A stretch of DNA of 64,000 nucleotides, from contig NZ_JALJRZ010000010.1 in assembly GCF_024519435.1 (NCBI RefSeq), forward strand, positions 1 to 64,000. The letters are read 5' to 3'. Shown piece by piece: positions 25,476 to 34,878 of this stretch. The translations under genes were made by a program, and so were the position numbers. The stretch's first letter is position 1. Every line of letters begins with the position of its first letter. The notes beneath the pieces were generated by a model. It was not told where the DNA came from. It saw only the letters and a program-made list of their open reading frames with translations, and did not search any database. Source of the stretch: Terrabacter sp. Ter38. GTDB lineage: Bacteria > Actinomycetota > Actinomycetes > Actinomycetales > Dermatophilaceae.

Positions 25476-26456
25476 TCAGCCGTCCCGTCGGGCGAGGGTC
25501 AGGGCGAAGTCGCCGTCGTCGTCGGTCCAGGTGCGCTCGACCGTGAAGCCCGCCGCGCCCAGCTCGTCGCGCAGGCTCTCGCGGCGGAACTTCGTCGAGA
25601 TCTCGACGCGGATCTCCTCGCCGTGCGCCAGCTCGAACGTCAGGTCGGCCCCGGGGATGACCACCCGCTGCGGCATGTCTGCGCGCAGCCGGAGGTCCAT
25701 CCGCTCCTGACGCGGGTCCCAGAACGGGACGTACGAGAAGGCCTCGATGTCGAAGTCGGCGCCGAGCTCGCGGTTGAGCACGCGCAGGCAGTTCGTGACG
25801 AACCGCGCCGTGACTCCGCGGCTGTCGTCGTAGGCGGCGATGAGCCGGTCGGTGCTCTTGACGAGGTCGGTGCCGAGCAGGAACCAGTCACCCGGCTCGA
25901 GGCTGTCGTGCAGGGCCCCGAGGAAGGCGGCCCGCTCCTCGACGTAGAAGTTGCCGATGGTCCCGCCGAGGAAGGCGACGAGCCGCCTCCCGCCCCGCGG
26001 CAGGTGCCCGAGGTGCAGCGTGAAGTCACCGACGAGGGCCTCGACGCGCAGCGACGGGTAGCGCTCGGAGAGCATCGCCGCCGCGTCGCGCAGCGTCTGC
26101 TCGGACACGTCGACCGGGACGAAACGCTCGAGGCTCCCGCGCGCGGCGAACGCGTCGAGGAGGGTGCGGGTCTTGTCGCTCGTGCCGCTGCCGAGCTCGA
26201 CGACGGTCGTCGCATCGCACGCCGCGACGATGTCGGCTGCATGGCCGCGCAGGATCGCCCGCTCGCACTCGGTCGGGTAGTACTCCGGGAGTCGCGTGAT
26301 CTCGTCGAAGAGGTCGGAGCCGACGTCGTCGTAGAGCCACTTCGGCGGGAGCGTGCGCGGTTGCGACCCGAGCCCACGGCGTACGTCGTCGACGAGCGCT
26401 CCCGACGCCCAGGCGGGGTCGAGCGCGACGGTGACGACCGGCTCGCGGGCGCTCAC
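25476..26456 (-). CDS. egtD: L-histidine N-alpha-methyltransferase
   Basis: 326 aa, the normal length. It trimethylates histidine with S-adenosylmethionine to give hercynine, the first step of ergothioneine synthesis. The SAM site ELGSGTSDKTRTLLDAF, the early motif PPKWLYDDVGSDLFDEITRL, YYPTECERAIL and GGTIGNF are characteristic. The start overlaps the egtB stop by 4 nt (ATGA). Confidence 0.95.
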   Translation of the reverse strand: MSAREPVVTVALDPAWASGALVDDVRRGLGSQPRTLPPKWLYDDVGSDLFDEITRLPEYYPTECERAILRGHAADIVAACDATTVVELGSGTSDKTRTLLDAFAARGSLERFVPVDVSEQTLRDAAAMLSERYPSLRVEALVGDFTLHLGHLPRGGRRLVAFLGGTIGNFYVEERAAFLGALHDSLEPGDWFLLGTDLVKSTDRLIAAYDDSRGVTARFVTNCLRVLNRELGADFDIEAFSYVPFWDPRQERMDLRLRADMPQRVVIPGADLTFELAHGEEIRVEISTKFRRESLRDELGAAGFTVERTWTDDDGDFALTLARRDG

Positions 26457-27742
26457 CGGCGCTCACCCCCGTCGGCGAGGCGGACTCCGGACAGCGCCCA
26501 GCGTGAGGCCGCCGGGAAGAAGTTGCGGTAGGTCGCCCGGGCGTGACCGGGCGGGGTCAGGGCGCACCCGCCGCGCAGGACCATCTGGCCCGACATGAAC
26601 TTGCCGTTGTACTCGCCGATGGCGCCGGCCGGCGGGTGGTATCCCGGGTAGGCGAGGTAGGCCGAGCTCGTCCACTCCCAGCAGTCGCCGTAGACCTGGC
26701 GCAGGTGGCCGGTGCTCGGGCCGGCCGGGCGCGGGTGGAACGTCTCGGTGTCGGCGAGGTTGGCGCCGGTGGCCGGCGGCTCGGACTGGCCGTCGGCGAC
26801 GACGGCGTGCTCCCACTCGCCCTCGGTGGGGAGCCGCTTGCCCGCCCACGTGGCGTACGCGTCGGCCTCGTAGTGGCTGACGTGGCTCACCGGGAGCCCC
26901 GGGTCGACGGGGCGGGTGCCGCTCAGCGTGTGCTCGAACCACACCCCGTCGACCTCCGCCCAGTAGAAGGGCGCTCGCCACCCCTCGGCGCGCACCTTCC
27001 CCCAGCCGTCGGAGAGCCACAGCTCGTGGCGCTCGTAGCCGCGGTCGGCCATGAAGGCGAGCCACTCGCCATTGGTGACGAGGCGGTCGGCGAGGCGGTA
27101 GGGCTCGAGCCACTGCTGGTGCAGCGGCAGCTCGTTGTCGAAGCTGAACCCGCCACCACGGTGACCCACCTCGACGAGGCCGCCCTCGACGTCGACCCAG
27201 CCCAACGGGTCTGGAGCCGACGGCGCGAGGGGACTGCCGGCATACGTCGGCTGGAGGGGGTTGACCGACAGCACGTGCTTGATGTCCATGAGGAGCAGCT
27301 CCTGGTGCTGCTGCTCGTGGTGGAAGCCGAGCTCGATGGTGGACGTGAGCTTCTCGAGCGAACCGCCGTCGAGGGTCGTGACGAGGTCGCGCATCCGGGA
27401 GTCGACGTCGGCGCGGTAGAGGCCGACGTCGTGGGCGCCCGGGCGGGTGATGAACCCTCGCTCGGCGCGGGCATAGCGGGGCCCGACACCTTCGTAGTAG
27501 CTGTTGAAGAGGAACCAGTAGCGGTCCTGGTAGGGCTTGAACGACGGCTCGTGGTCGGCGAGCACGAAGGTCTCGAAGAACCACGTGACGTGCGCGCGGT
27601 GCCACTTCGTCGGCGACACGTCGGGCATCGTCTGGACGGTCTGGTCCTCGGGGGACAGCGGGGCGGCGAGCGTCTCGGTGTGGGCTCGCACCTCGTCGTA
27701 GCGGGCGACGAGCGTGCCGGCGTCCCAGGTCGGGTCGGGCAT
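26453..27742 (-). CDS. egtB: Ergothioneine sulfoxide synthase EgtB
   Basis: 429 aa. It joins hercynine to a cysteinyl thiol donor using iron and oxygen. The N-terminal DinB-like domain carries the iron-binding histidines (WHRAHVTWFFET and FHHEQQHQE). The C-terminal formylglycine-generating-enzyme-like domain includes RLPTEGEWEHAVVADG, YGDCWEWTSSAY and VLRGGCALT. The ATG at 27742 has GGAGGAGG upstream. Only egtB and egtD are present here; egtA, egtC and egtE are not adjacent. Confidence 0.95.
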   Translation of the reverse strand: MPDPTWDAGTLVARYDEVRAHTETLAAPLSPEDQTVQTMPDVSPTKWHRAHVTWFFETFVLADHEPSFKPYQDRYWFLFNSYYEGVGPRYARAERGFITRPGAHDVGLYRADVDSRMRDLVTTLDGGSLEKLTSTIELGFHHEQQHQELLLMDIKHVLSVNPLQPTYAGSPLAPSAPDPLGWVDVEGGLVEVGHRGGGFSFDNELPLHQQWLEPYRLADRLVTNGEWLAFMADRGYERHELWLSDGWGKVRAEGWRAPFYWAEVDGVWFEHTLSGTRPVDPGLPVSHVSHYEADAYATWAGKRLPTEGEWEHAVVADGQSEPPATGANLADTETFHPRPAGPSTGHLRQVYGDCWEWTSSAYLAYPGYHPPAGAIGEYNGKFMSGQMVLRGGCALTPPGHARATYRNFFPAASRWALSGVRLADGGERR

Positions 27743-27951
27743 GGGTGACCTCCTCCGTCGGCCGCTGGTGCACCGTGCGCCGCGGACCGGTGCATCGACC
27801 CTAGGCACACCCGGTGACAGTCGCGCGTCCGACCGACGGTCCGTCAGGAGGTGTTCACCCTCTCGACGGCCCGGATCGGCCGGACGGTGCGCCGCCAACG
27901 GCTCCTCGGTCGGCGTTCCCGGCGTCGGTCGTGGCCGTTAGGGTTTCGGGC

Positions 27952-30603
27952 ATGGCCACCGCCCTGTACCGCCGCTACCGGCCCGAGAGCTTCGCCGACG
28001 TCATCGGCCAGGAGCACGTGACGGAGCCGCTCATGCAGGCGCTGCGCACGGGTCGGGTCAACCACGCCTACCTCTTCAGCGGCCCGCGCGGCTGCGGCAA
28101 GACGACGAGCGCGCGCATCCTCGCGCGCTGCCTCAACTGCGAGCAGGGTCCGACGCCGATCCCGTGCGGCACGTGCGACTCGTGCGTGGCGCTCGCGCGC
28201 GGTGGCTCCGGCTCGGTCGACGTCATCGAGATCGACGCCGCGAGCCACGGTGGTGTCGACGACGCCCGCGACCTGCGCGAACGGGCCAGCTACGGCCCGG
28301 CGCAGAGCCGCTTCAAGATCTACATCATCGACGAGGCGCACATGGTGACGCCGCAGGGCTTCAACGCGCTGCTCAAGATCGTCGAGGAGCCGCCGGAGCA
28401 CGTGAAGTTCGTCTTCGCGACGACCGAGCCCGAGAAGGTCATCGGCACGATCCGGTCGCGCACGCACCACTACCCCTTCCGCCTCGTCCCGCCGGCCAAG
28501 CTGTCGACCTACATGGAGCGGCTCCTCGAGTCCGAGCACGTCGCGGTCCAGCCGGGCGTGCTCAGCTTCGTGACGCGCGCCGGCGGCGGCTCGGTGCGTG
28601 ACTCGCTGTCCGTCCTCGACCAGCTCATCGCCGGCTCGGGTCCGGAGGGGCTCACCTACGACGGCGCCGTGTCGCTGCTCGGCTTCACCGACGGCGAGCT
28701 GCTCGACAGCACCGTCGACGCGATGGCTGCCGGCGACGGTGCGGCGACCTTCCGCCAGATCGACCGGGTCATCGAGTCGGGCCACGACCCGCGACGGTTC
28801 GTCGAGGACCTCCTCGAGCGGCTGCGCGACCTCATCATCGTCGCGGCCATCCCCGAGGGCGTCTCGCAGGTGCTGCGCGGCGTCCCCGAGGACCAGCTCG
28901 AGCGCATGCGGGTGCAGCAGGCGGCGTTCGGCCCGGGCGCGCTGTCGCGCGCGGCCGACATCGTCAACACCGGCCTCACCGAGATGACCGGTGCCACTGC
29001 GCCTCGGCTCCAGCTCGAGCTCATCTGTGCCCGCATCCTCCTGCCGGCCGCCTCCGGGGAGCAGGGGTATGCCGCTCGCCTCGACCGTCTCGAGCGGCGC
29101 CTCGACGTGGGTGGGGTCCCGACCGCTGCCCGTGCCGACGTCCCGCCCGTGGGGGCGTCGATGAGCGCGCCGTCCGCGACACCGTCTGCCGCGTCCGCCT
29201 CCGCCCCGTCGGCCTCCGGGTCCTCGGCCGTGTCTGCCCCGCCGCGCACCGTCTCCGACTACACACCTCCGTCGAGCGGCGGTGGGTCAGGTCCCTCGCA
29301 CGCCGCCGGTGGCATGGGTGGGGGCGGTCGCAGCGCCGGCGCCGACACCGGAACGGCTGCGGTCGCGTCAGCTGGTCCGTCGGGTCCGGGTGGTGCGGGC
29401 CGCGTCGACGCCGTGCGCGCCGAGGTCGGCTCCCCGCCGGTCATGACGCCGGACGAGTCCGTCGGCGGCCCGTCGTCCGTCGACGAGGCGCACACCGGCG
29501 GCCGGCACCTCGCCGGCGCCTCCGACGAGGTCACGACCGAGGTCGGGCCCCCGTCCGCGTCGGTCACGACGCCTGCGCCGGCGGCGCCCACCGACGACGC
29601 GGCCGCCGCTGCGCCGAGCGGCTCCGGCGGCGGCATGGACACCGACGCCATCCGGCGGGCCTGGCCCAACGTGCTCGGCCGCATCTTCACGATGCGGCGC
29701 ATCACCTGGACCTTCGTGTCGCAGAACGCCCAGGTCACCGCCTTCGACGGCAAGAAGCTGACCCTCGGCATCGCGACGGCCGGCCTGACGCAGACCTTCC
29801 GCGCGGGCAACCACGCCGACATCGTCCGGCAGGCCCTCATCGACGAGCTCGGCGTCGACGCCATCGTCGACGGCGTCCACGTCGACGCGGTCTCGCAGCA
29901 GGCCCCCGTCGCACCGCCCCCCGGAGCGGTCCCTCCCGGCCTGCCGGACCCTCCCAGCAAGGGCGCGCCCGGCGGTCTGGACGCCGGTCAGCCCTCGGGC
30001 CAGGGTGATGGCGGCGGAGGCCGTCCGTCGTGGGGTGATGCCGGCGCGGGGCATGAGTCCGCCGGCTCCCGAGACAGCGCTCCGAGCGGGGCCGGCGGAT
30101 TCGGAGGATCGTCCCCGTCCGGAGGCAGCGCCTCGTCGCCTGCGGGCGCGCGCGGCACGACGGCCCTCGCTGATGCCGGGCTGAGCCCGGTCTCCGGCCG
30201 CTCGCTCGAGGACAACGCCGGCTGGGGTTCGGCGACCGGGCCCGCCCCCGACTGGGCCACCGCCCCCGCCGGGGAGTCGCCGGCGTCCGGTGCATCGGGT
30301 GGGGCTGCTCAGACGGCAGCCCCCGCCGTCGGGGTCCCGGCAGCAGCGGGCGGGTCCGCCGGGGCAGAGGTGCCCACCGACTCCGCCGTGCGCGGGGCGA
30401 GTGCCGTCCGACAGTCGTTCGCCCAGGCCAGGTCGCGTGCCGGAGGCTCTCGCGTGACCGACGACGACCAGCCGCCGCAGCCGGTCACCGACGACTCGGC
30501 GGTCAGCGACGACGACGAGGACATCGAGCAGTCCGGGGACGTCGGACGCTCCGTCATCGAGAAGGTGCTCGGCGGTCGGGTCGTCCAGGAGCTCGAGAAC
30601 TGA
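27952..30603 (+). CDS. dnaX: DNA polymerase III subunits gamma and tau
   Basis: 883 aa. Clamp-loader ATPase with Walker A GPRGCGKTT (residues 44-52), zinc-binding cysteines C60, C63, C72, C75 and C78, Walker B IYIIDEAH and sensor 1 FVFATTEPEKV. Beyond the collar domain (to about 375) the protein is a long Gly/Ser/Pro/Ala-rich tail with one ordered island (ITWTFVSQNAQVTAFDGKKL, about residues 580-640), which probably corresponds to the tau C-terminal domain. That makes it longer than most homologues. It lies downstream of ffs, as expected. Confidence 0.95.
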   Translation: MATALYRRYRPESFADVIGQEHVTEPLMQALRTGRVNHAYLFSGPRGCGKTTSARILARCLNCEQGPTPIPCGTCDSCVALARGGSGSVDVIEIDAASHGGVDDARDLRERASYGPAQSRFKIYIIDEAHMVTPQGFNALLKIVEEPPEHVKFVFATTEPEKVIGTIRSRTHHYPFRLVPPAKLSTYMERLLESEHVAVQPGVLSFVTRAGGGSVRDSLSVLDQLIAGSGPEGLTYDGAVSLLGFTDGELLDSTVDAMAAGDGAATFRQIDRVIESGHDPRRFVEDLLERLRDLIIVAAIPEGVSQVLRGVPEDQLERMRVQQAAFGPGALSRAADIVNTGLTEMTGATAPRLQLELICARILLPAASGEQGYAARLDRLERRLDVGGVPTAARADVPPVGASMSAPSATPSAASASAPSASGSSAVSAPPRTVSDYTPPSSGGGSGPSHAAGGMGGGGRSAGADTGTAAVASAGPSGPGGAGRVDAVRAEVGSPPVMTPDESVGGPSSVDEAHTGGRHLAGASDEVTTEVGPPSASVTTPAPAAPTDDAAAAAPSGSGGGMDTDAIRRAWPNVLGRIFTMRRITWTFVSQNAQVTAFDGKKLTLGIATAGLTQTFRAGNHADIVRQALIDELGVDAIVDGVHVDAVSQQAPVAPPPGAVPPGLPDPPSKGAPGGLDAGQPSGQGDGGGGRPSWGDAGAGHESAGSRDSAPSGAGGFGGSSPSGGSASSPAGARGTTALADAGLSPVSGRSLEDNAGWGSATGPAPDWATAPAGESPASGASGGAAQTAAPAVGVPAAAGGSAGAEVPTDSAVRGASAVRQSFAQARSRAGGSRVTDDDQPPQPVTDDSAVSDDDEDIEQSGDVGRSVIEKVLGGRVVQELEN

Positions 30604-30793
30604 CGTCGCGCGCTGTGTCGAGCCGCTCCGGTCCCGTCAGCGGCGCCCGGCGAGGCCGCGGGTGCCGACACGTGGGCGACGCCAGGGCGTGGCAGTCGTC
30701 GCGACCGGGAACGCCTGCGGCAGCTGCTGACCCACGGTTGGGAGAATGTTCATTCACGGGTGGGCGTACGCCTCTCGGGAGTAGCGTCACAAG

Positions 30794-31552
30794 GTGACCT
30801 TCGAGGTTGCGGCGGACGCCTACAACCGCTTCATGGGGCGTTACTCAGGGCCGCTCGCCACACGATTTGCCGACTGGTCCGGTGTTGCGGGACCGGGTCG
30901 GGCCATCGACGTGGGCTGCGGGACGGGCGCCCTGACCCGGGTGCTCATCGACCGGTTGGGGGTCGACGGAGTCTCGGCGGTCGACCCGTCGCAACAGCTG
31001 CTCGCGGCGCTGCGCCAGTCGTTCCCGACCTTGGACGTGCAGACGGGAACGGCCGAGGCGCTGCCCTTTCCCGACGACCTCTTCGACCACGCGCTCGCCC
31101 AGCTCGTCGTCAGCTTCATGGCCGACCCGGTGCTCGGCCTGCACGAGATGGCTCGGGTCACGCGGCCGGGCGGGACCGTCTCGGCGTGCGTGTGGGACCT
31201 CGCCGGTGGGGGAGCTCCGCTCACGGTCTTCTGGCAGGCGGTCCGCGACCTCGACCCAGGCGTCGACGACGAGTCGGGGATGAGCGGGGTCCGCGAGGGC
31301 GAGCTGGCGCACCTCGTCGACCGGGCCGGACTCAACCAGATCGAGGACACCGCCCTCACGGTGACGGTGCGGCACCCGACCTTCGAGGACTGGTGGGACC
31401 CCTACACCCTCGGAGTCGGCCCGGCGGGGGCACACGTGCAGAGCCTCGACGAGGTCGGACGCGTACGGCTGCGCGAGCACTGCCGCGAGCTGCTGCCCGA
31501 GCCGCCCTTCTACATCATGGCCACCGCCTGGGCCGTCCGCGCCCGCGCCTGA
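30794..31552 (+). CDS. Class I SAM-dependent methyltransferase
   Basis: 252 aa, GTG start. A Methyltransferase_11 domain with motif I AIDVGCGTGALTRVL, acidic motif GVSAVDPSQ, motif II ALAQLVVSFM and motif III VTRPGGTVSACVWD resembles the UbiE/small-molecule branch. The acceptor is unknown. It occupies the position after dnaX where most actinobacteria carry ybaB. Confidence 0.85.
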   Translation: MTFEVAADAYNRFMGRYSGPLATRFADWSGVAGPGRAIDVGCGTGALTRVLIDRLGVDGVSAVDPSQQLLAALRQSFPTLDVQTGTAEALPFPDDLFDHALAQLVVSFMADPVLGLHEMARVTRPGGTVSACVWDLAGGGAPLTVFWQAVRDLDPGVDDESGMSGVREGELAHLVDRAGLNQIEDTALTVTVRHPTFEDWWDPYTLGVGPAGAHVQSLDEVGRVRLREHCRELLPEPPFYIMATAWAVRARA

Positions 31553-31602
31553 CGCCTCGTCCACCCGCGTCTGGCGCCTCGTCCACCCGCGTCTGGCGCC
31601 TC
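31553..31602. repeat. 22-bp tandem repeat, 2.3 copies
   Basis: The unit CGCCTCGTCCACCCGCGTCTGG is present twice exactly (31553-31574, 31575-31596), followed by the first six bases of a third copy, directly after the methyltransferase stop. No hairpin is formed. The function is unknown. Confidence 0.7.
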
Positions 31603-31713
31603 CGCGCCCGCCGCGCTCCGGCCCGCCACCCGGCATACCAAGGCGTGAACACAGCGCCGCTGCGACGCACACCCCACACCGGACGGCGCGCCAACGGCCC
31701 TAGGCTGTGGCCC

Positions 31714-32388
31714 ATGTTCTACAGCCTCGGGCGCAACCTCCTGTACCCGCTGTCCCATGCGCTGTACCGGCCCACCATCGAGGGCAAGGAGAACATCCCG
31801 CGCGAGGGTGGCGTGGTCGTGGCGAGCAACCACCGGTCGTTCATCGACTCCTTCGCGATCCCGCTCGCTTCGCCGCGGCAGGTGCGCTTCCTCGCCAAGG
31901 AGGAGTACTGGACGGGCACGGGCGTCGGCGGCTTCGTGCGCAAGGGCTTTTTCAGCGCCGTCGGGATGGTGCCGGTGAACCGGCACTCGCCGACCGCCGC
32001 GCAGGAGAGCCTCGACGCGGCACTGGAGGTGCTCAAGGCGGGCGACGCGTTCGGCATCTACCCGGAGGGCACCCGCTCGCGGGACGGCCGGCTCTACCGT
32101 GGGCGCACGGGCGTGGCGTGGCTCGCGCTCACCGCGCAGGTCCCCGTCGTGCCGGTCGGGCTCATCGGGACCGAGGACATCCAACCCGTCGGGGCGAGGT
32201 TCCCTCGGCTCGCCAAGGTCACGGTGCGCTTCGGTGAGCCGATCGGGATCGAGGAGTACGCCGGCATGCCGGCGGGCAAGGCACGGCGCCTGCTGACCGA
32301 CCGGGTCATGGAGGCCATCGCCGAGCTGAGCGGCCAGGAGCGCGTCGACACCTACAACGAGGTGCCGGGCGGCGAGCCCGCGATCTGA
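31714..32388 (+). CDS. Lysophospholipid acyltransferase (PlsC family)
   Basis: 224 aa. It should transfer an acyl chain to lysophosphatidic acid or a related lysolipid at the membrane. Catalytic HxxxxD block: SNHRSFIDSFAI. Further blocks are KGFFSAVGMVPVNR, FGIYPEGTRSRDGRLYRG and VVPVGLIGTEDI. The N-terminal LGRNLLYPLSHAL is a likely membrane anchor. The length is typical of the bacterial 1-acyl-glycerol-3-phosphate acyltransferases. Confidence 0.9.
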   Translation: MFYSLGRNLLYPLSHALYRPTIEGKENIPREGGVVVASNHRSFIDSFAIPLASPRQVRFLAKEEYWTGTGVGGFVRKGFFSAVGMVPVNRHSPTAAQESLDAALEVLKAGDAFGIYPEGTRSRDGRLYRGRTGVAWLALTAQVPVVPVGLIGTEDIQPVGARFPRLAKVTVRFGEPIGIEEYAGMPAGKARRLLTDRVMEAIAELSGQERVDTYNEVPGGEPAI

Positions 32389-32401
32389 GGCCCGGCGTTG
32401 C

Positions 32402-32422
32402 AGATGCGACCCAGTCGCATCT
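32402..32422. promoter_or_regulatory. Palindrome before nickel transporter gene
   Basis: Perfect 9-bp arms AGATGCGAC and GTCGCATCT with a 3-nt spacer, ending 11 bp before the transporter GTG. The position suits an operator for a metal-responsive repressor. It does not match the NikR consensus I know, and the cognate regulator is not in the window. Confidence 0.55.
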
Positions 32423-32433
32423 AGCGTGGAGCC

Positions 32434-33546
32434 GTGACCCTGACGTCCCCACGCCCGAGCTCGGGCCCCCGCTCGGCGGTGCGTCCGCGGCTCTCCCGGG
32501 ACGAGCGACGCAGCCTCGTCGGGATGGCGGCGTTCGTGGCCGTGCTGCACGTCGTCGGCTGGGGACTGCTCCTCCTCGTCGTGGCACCGGCGGAGTACCG
32601 CGTCGGCGGCCAGGTCTTCGGTGTCGGGCTCGGCGTCACGGCCTACACCCTCGGGATGCGCCACGCCTTCGACGCCGACCACATCGCCGCCATCGACAAC
32701 ACGACCCGCAAGCTGCTCGCCGACGGCCGGCCGGCGATGAGCGTGGGCTTCTGGTTCAGCCTGGGGCACTCGTCGGTCGTCTTCGTCATGGTCATGCTCG
32801 TGGCCCTGGGCATCCGGGCCCTCGCCGGCGCCCTCGAGGACGACGGTTCGGCGCTGCAGCAGGCGACCGGCGTCTGGGGCACGACGGTCTCGGGCGTCTT
32901 CCTCGTGCTCATCGGCCTCATCAACCTCGCGGCGCTCGTCGGCATCCTCAAGGTCTTCCGCCGGATGCGCTCGGGGCACTACGACGAGGCCGAGCTCGAG
33001 CGGCAGCTCGACAAGCGCGGCTTCCTCAACCGCGTCCTCGGACGCGTCACGCGGGCCGTGCGCACGCCGTGGCACATGTACCCGGTGGGGCTGCTCTTCG
33101 GCCTCGGTTTCGACACGGTGACGGAGGTGGGCCTGCTCGTCATCGCCGGCGGCGCTGCCGCGGCCGCCCTGCCCTGGTATGCCGTCCTCACCCTCCCCGT
33201 GCTCTTCGCCGCAGGCATGTCCCTCCTGGACAGCCTCGACGGGTCGTTCATGAGCGTCGCCTACGGCTGGGCGTTCAACCGGCCGGTCCGCAAGATCTTC
33301 TACAACATCACCGTCACGTCGCTGTCGGTGGCCGTCGCCCTCCTCATCGGCGTCATCGAGCTCGTCGGGCTGCTCGCCGAAAAGCTCGACGTCACGACCG
33401 GTCCGGTCGCCTGGGTCGCCTCGATCGACCTCGCCGACGTCGGTTTCTGGATCGTCGGGCTCTTCGTCCTCACCTGGGTCGTGGCGCTCGCCGTGTGGCG
33501 GCTCGGGCGCATCGAGGAGCGGTGGTCGGCGACGCTCGCCGACTGA
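32434..33546 (+). CDS. NiCoT-family nickel/cobalt permease
   Basis: 370 aa, GTG start, about eight helices. The family signature RHAFDADHIAAIDN (HX4DH) is intact in the second helix, followed by FWFSLGHSSVVFVMV and LGFDTVTEVGLL. These motifs define high-affinity HoxN/NixA-type importers. Nickel or cobalt preference cannot be read from sequence. No urease or hydrogenase genes are in the window. Confidence 0.92.
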   Translation: MTLTSPRPSSGPRSAVRPRLSRDERRSLVGMAAFVAVLHVVGWGLLLLVVAPAEYRVGGQVFGVGLGVTAYTLGMRHAFDADHIAAIDNTTRKLLADGRPAMSVGFWFSLGHSSVVFVMVMLVALGIRALAGALEDDGSALQQATGVWGTTVSGVFLVLIGLINLAALVGILKVFRRMRSGHYDEAELERQLDKRGFLNRVLGRVTRAVRTPWHMYPVGLLFGLGFDTVTEVGLLVIAGGAAAAALPWYAVLTLPVLFAAGMSLLDSLDGSFMSVAYGWAFNRPVRKIFYNITVTSLSVAVALLIGVIELVGLLAEKLDVTTGPVAWVASIDLADVGFWIVGLFVLTWVVALAVWRLGRIEERWSATLAD

Positions 33547-33571
33547 TCGTGACGCGAGCCGCGCGCGCTGG

Positions 33572-34786
33572 TCAGGTGCGGACGGCCTCGAACGCGTCGC
33601 GGAAGTGCGGCAGGGCAGCCTCGACCGACTGAGCCGTCGCGGTCAGGCAGATCCGGAACCAGCCCGGCGTCTCGAAGAGGGTGCCGGGCATGACGAGGAC
33701 GCCGCGCCTCGAGAGGTCGTCGACGAACGCCTCGTCGTCGGGGGCGGGCGAGCGCGGCCAGAGGTAGAACGTGCCGTCCGGGGACGTGACCTCGTAGCCG
33801 AATCCCCGCAGCGCGTCGACGAGGCGGTCGCGCTTCGTCTCGAGCCCCGTGACGTCGTGCGAGAGTTCCTCGAGCCGGGGCGTCGCGTGCTGCATGACGG
33901 CGTTCGGGAAGAGCCATCCGGCCGCGATCTGCATCATCTCGATGGCCTCGAGCAGTGACGAGCGGTCCTCGAGGGCCGGCGGCACGGCGAGGTAGCCGAG
34001 GCGCTGGCCGGGAGCGAGCAGCGTCTTGCCGTAGGAGTAACAGATCAGGGTGTGGGGGTAGAACTCGGCCGGGCTGTGGAACTCGCTGCGGGAGAAGACA
34101 ATCCGGTTGTAGGGCTCGTCCGAGACGATCCAGATCCGTGAGCCGTGGCGCGCCGAGGCCTCGTCGAGCAGCTCGGCAAGGCGGCGCAGCAGGTCGGGTG
34201 GGTAGATCCGGCCCGACGGGTTGTTGGGGGTGTTGACGACGACGATGCGCGTGCGCGGCGTGATGGCCGCGGCGATGGCGTCGAGGTCCAGGTCGAAGGC
34301 CGGCTGGAGGGCCGGGACCTTGACGGGCACGAGCCCGGCCTCGAGGGCGAGCGGCTCGTAGAGGAACCACGGGGGCAGCGTGTAGACGACCTCCTCGCCG
34401 GGGTCGGCGAGGACCTTCATCGCCACGGTGATGGCTCCGAACCCACCGGTCGTCATGCGGACGTCGTCGACGCCCCAGCCGAGGGGCACGACCCGTTCGA
34501 GCGAGGCCGCGGCCGCTGCCTGTGCCGCGACCTCGCTCTGCTTGTAGGCGAACCACAGCTCGTCGCGGGGCAGCGCGGCCTCGCGGAGGGCGTCGACGTA
34601 GGCCGGCACCTGCAGCTCGTGGGGGTCGCCGAACGTGAAGTCGAGGACTCCCGGCTCGAGACGGCGCTCGGCGTAGCCGGAGTGCATCCGGAAGCCGAAC
34701 ATCGTCCGGAAGGGCACGGCGCCCAGGATGCGTTCGCTGCGCCGGGACACCGTCCGGTCGTCCATCTGGTCACCCACTCCCGACAC
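33572..34786 (-). CDS. PLP-dependent class I/II aminotransferase
   Basis: 404 aa. The PLP lysine lies in ICYSYGKTLLAPGQRLGY. VVVNTPNNPSGRIY, IVSDEPYNRIVF and the C-terminal Arg in GWFRICLTA complete the fold-type I aspartate-aminotransferase pattern. The amino donor is unknown. It is convergent with the nickel-permease gene and divergent from recR. An in-frame ATG 21 nt downstream is an alternative start. Confidence 0.88.
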   Translation of the reverse strand: MSGVGDQMDDRTVSRRSERILGAVPFRTMFGFRMHSGYAERRLEPGVLDFTFGDPHELQVPAYVDALREAALPRDELWFAYKQSEVAAQAAAAASLERVVPLGWGVDDVRMTTGGFGAITVAMKVLADPGEEVVYTLPPWFLYEPLALEAGLVPVKVPALQPAFDLDLDAIAAAITPRTRIVVVNTPNNPSGRIYPPDLLRRLAELLDEASARHGSRIWIVSDEPYNRIVFSRSEFHSPAEFYPHTLICYSYGKTLLAPGQRLGYLAVPPALEDRSSLLEAIEMMQIAAGWLFPNAVMQHATPRLEELSHDVTGLETKRDRLVDALRGFGYEVTSPDGTFYLWPRSPAPDDEAFVDDLSRRGVLVMPGTLFETPGWFRICLTATAQSVEAALPHFRDAFEAVRT

Positions 34787-34878
34787 CCCGCTCGACCCGT
34801 CGCCCCCTGACGTTGCTTCGTCACGCTAGTCCGGTGCGGCGGTGCGCAGCAGGTGATTGCGGGGCTTAGTGTTGCGGT

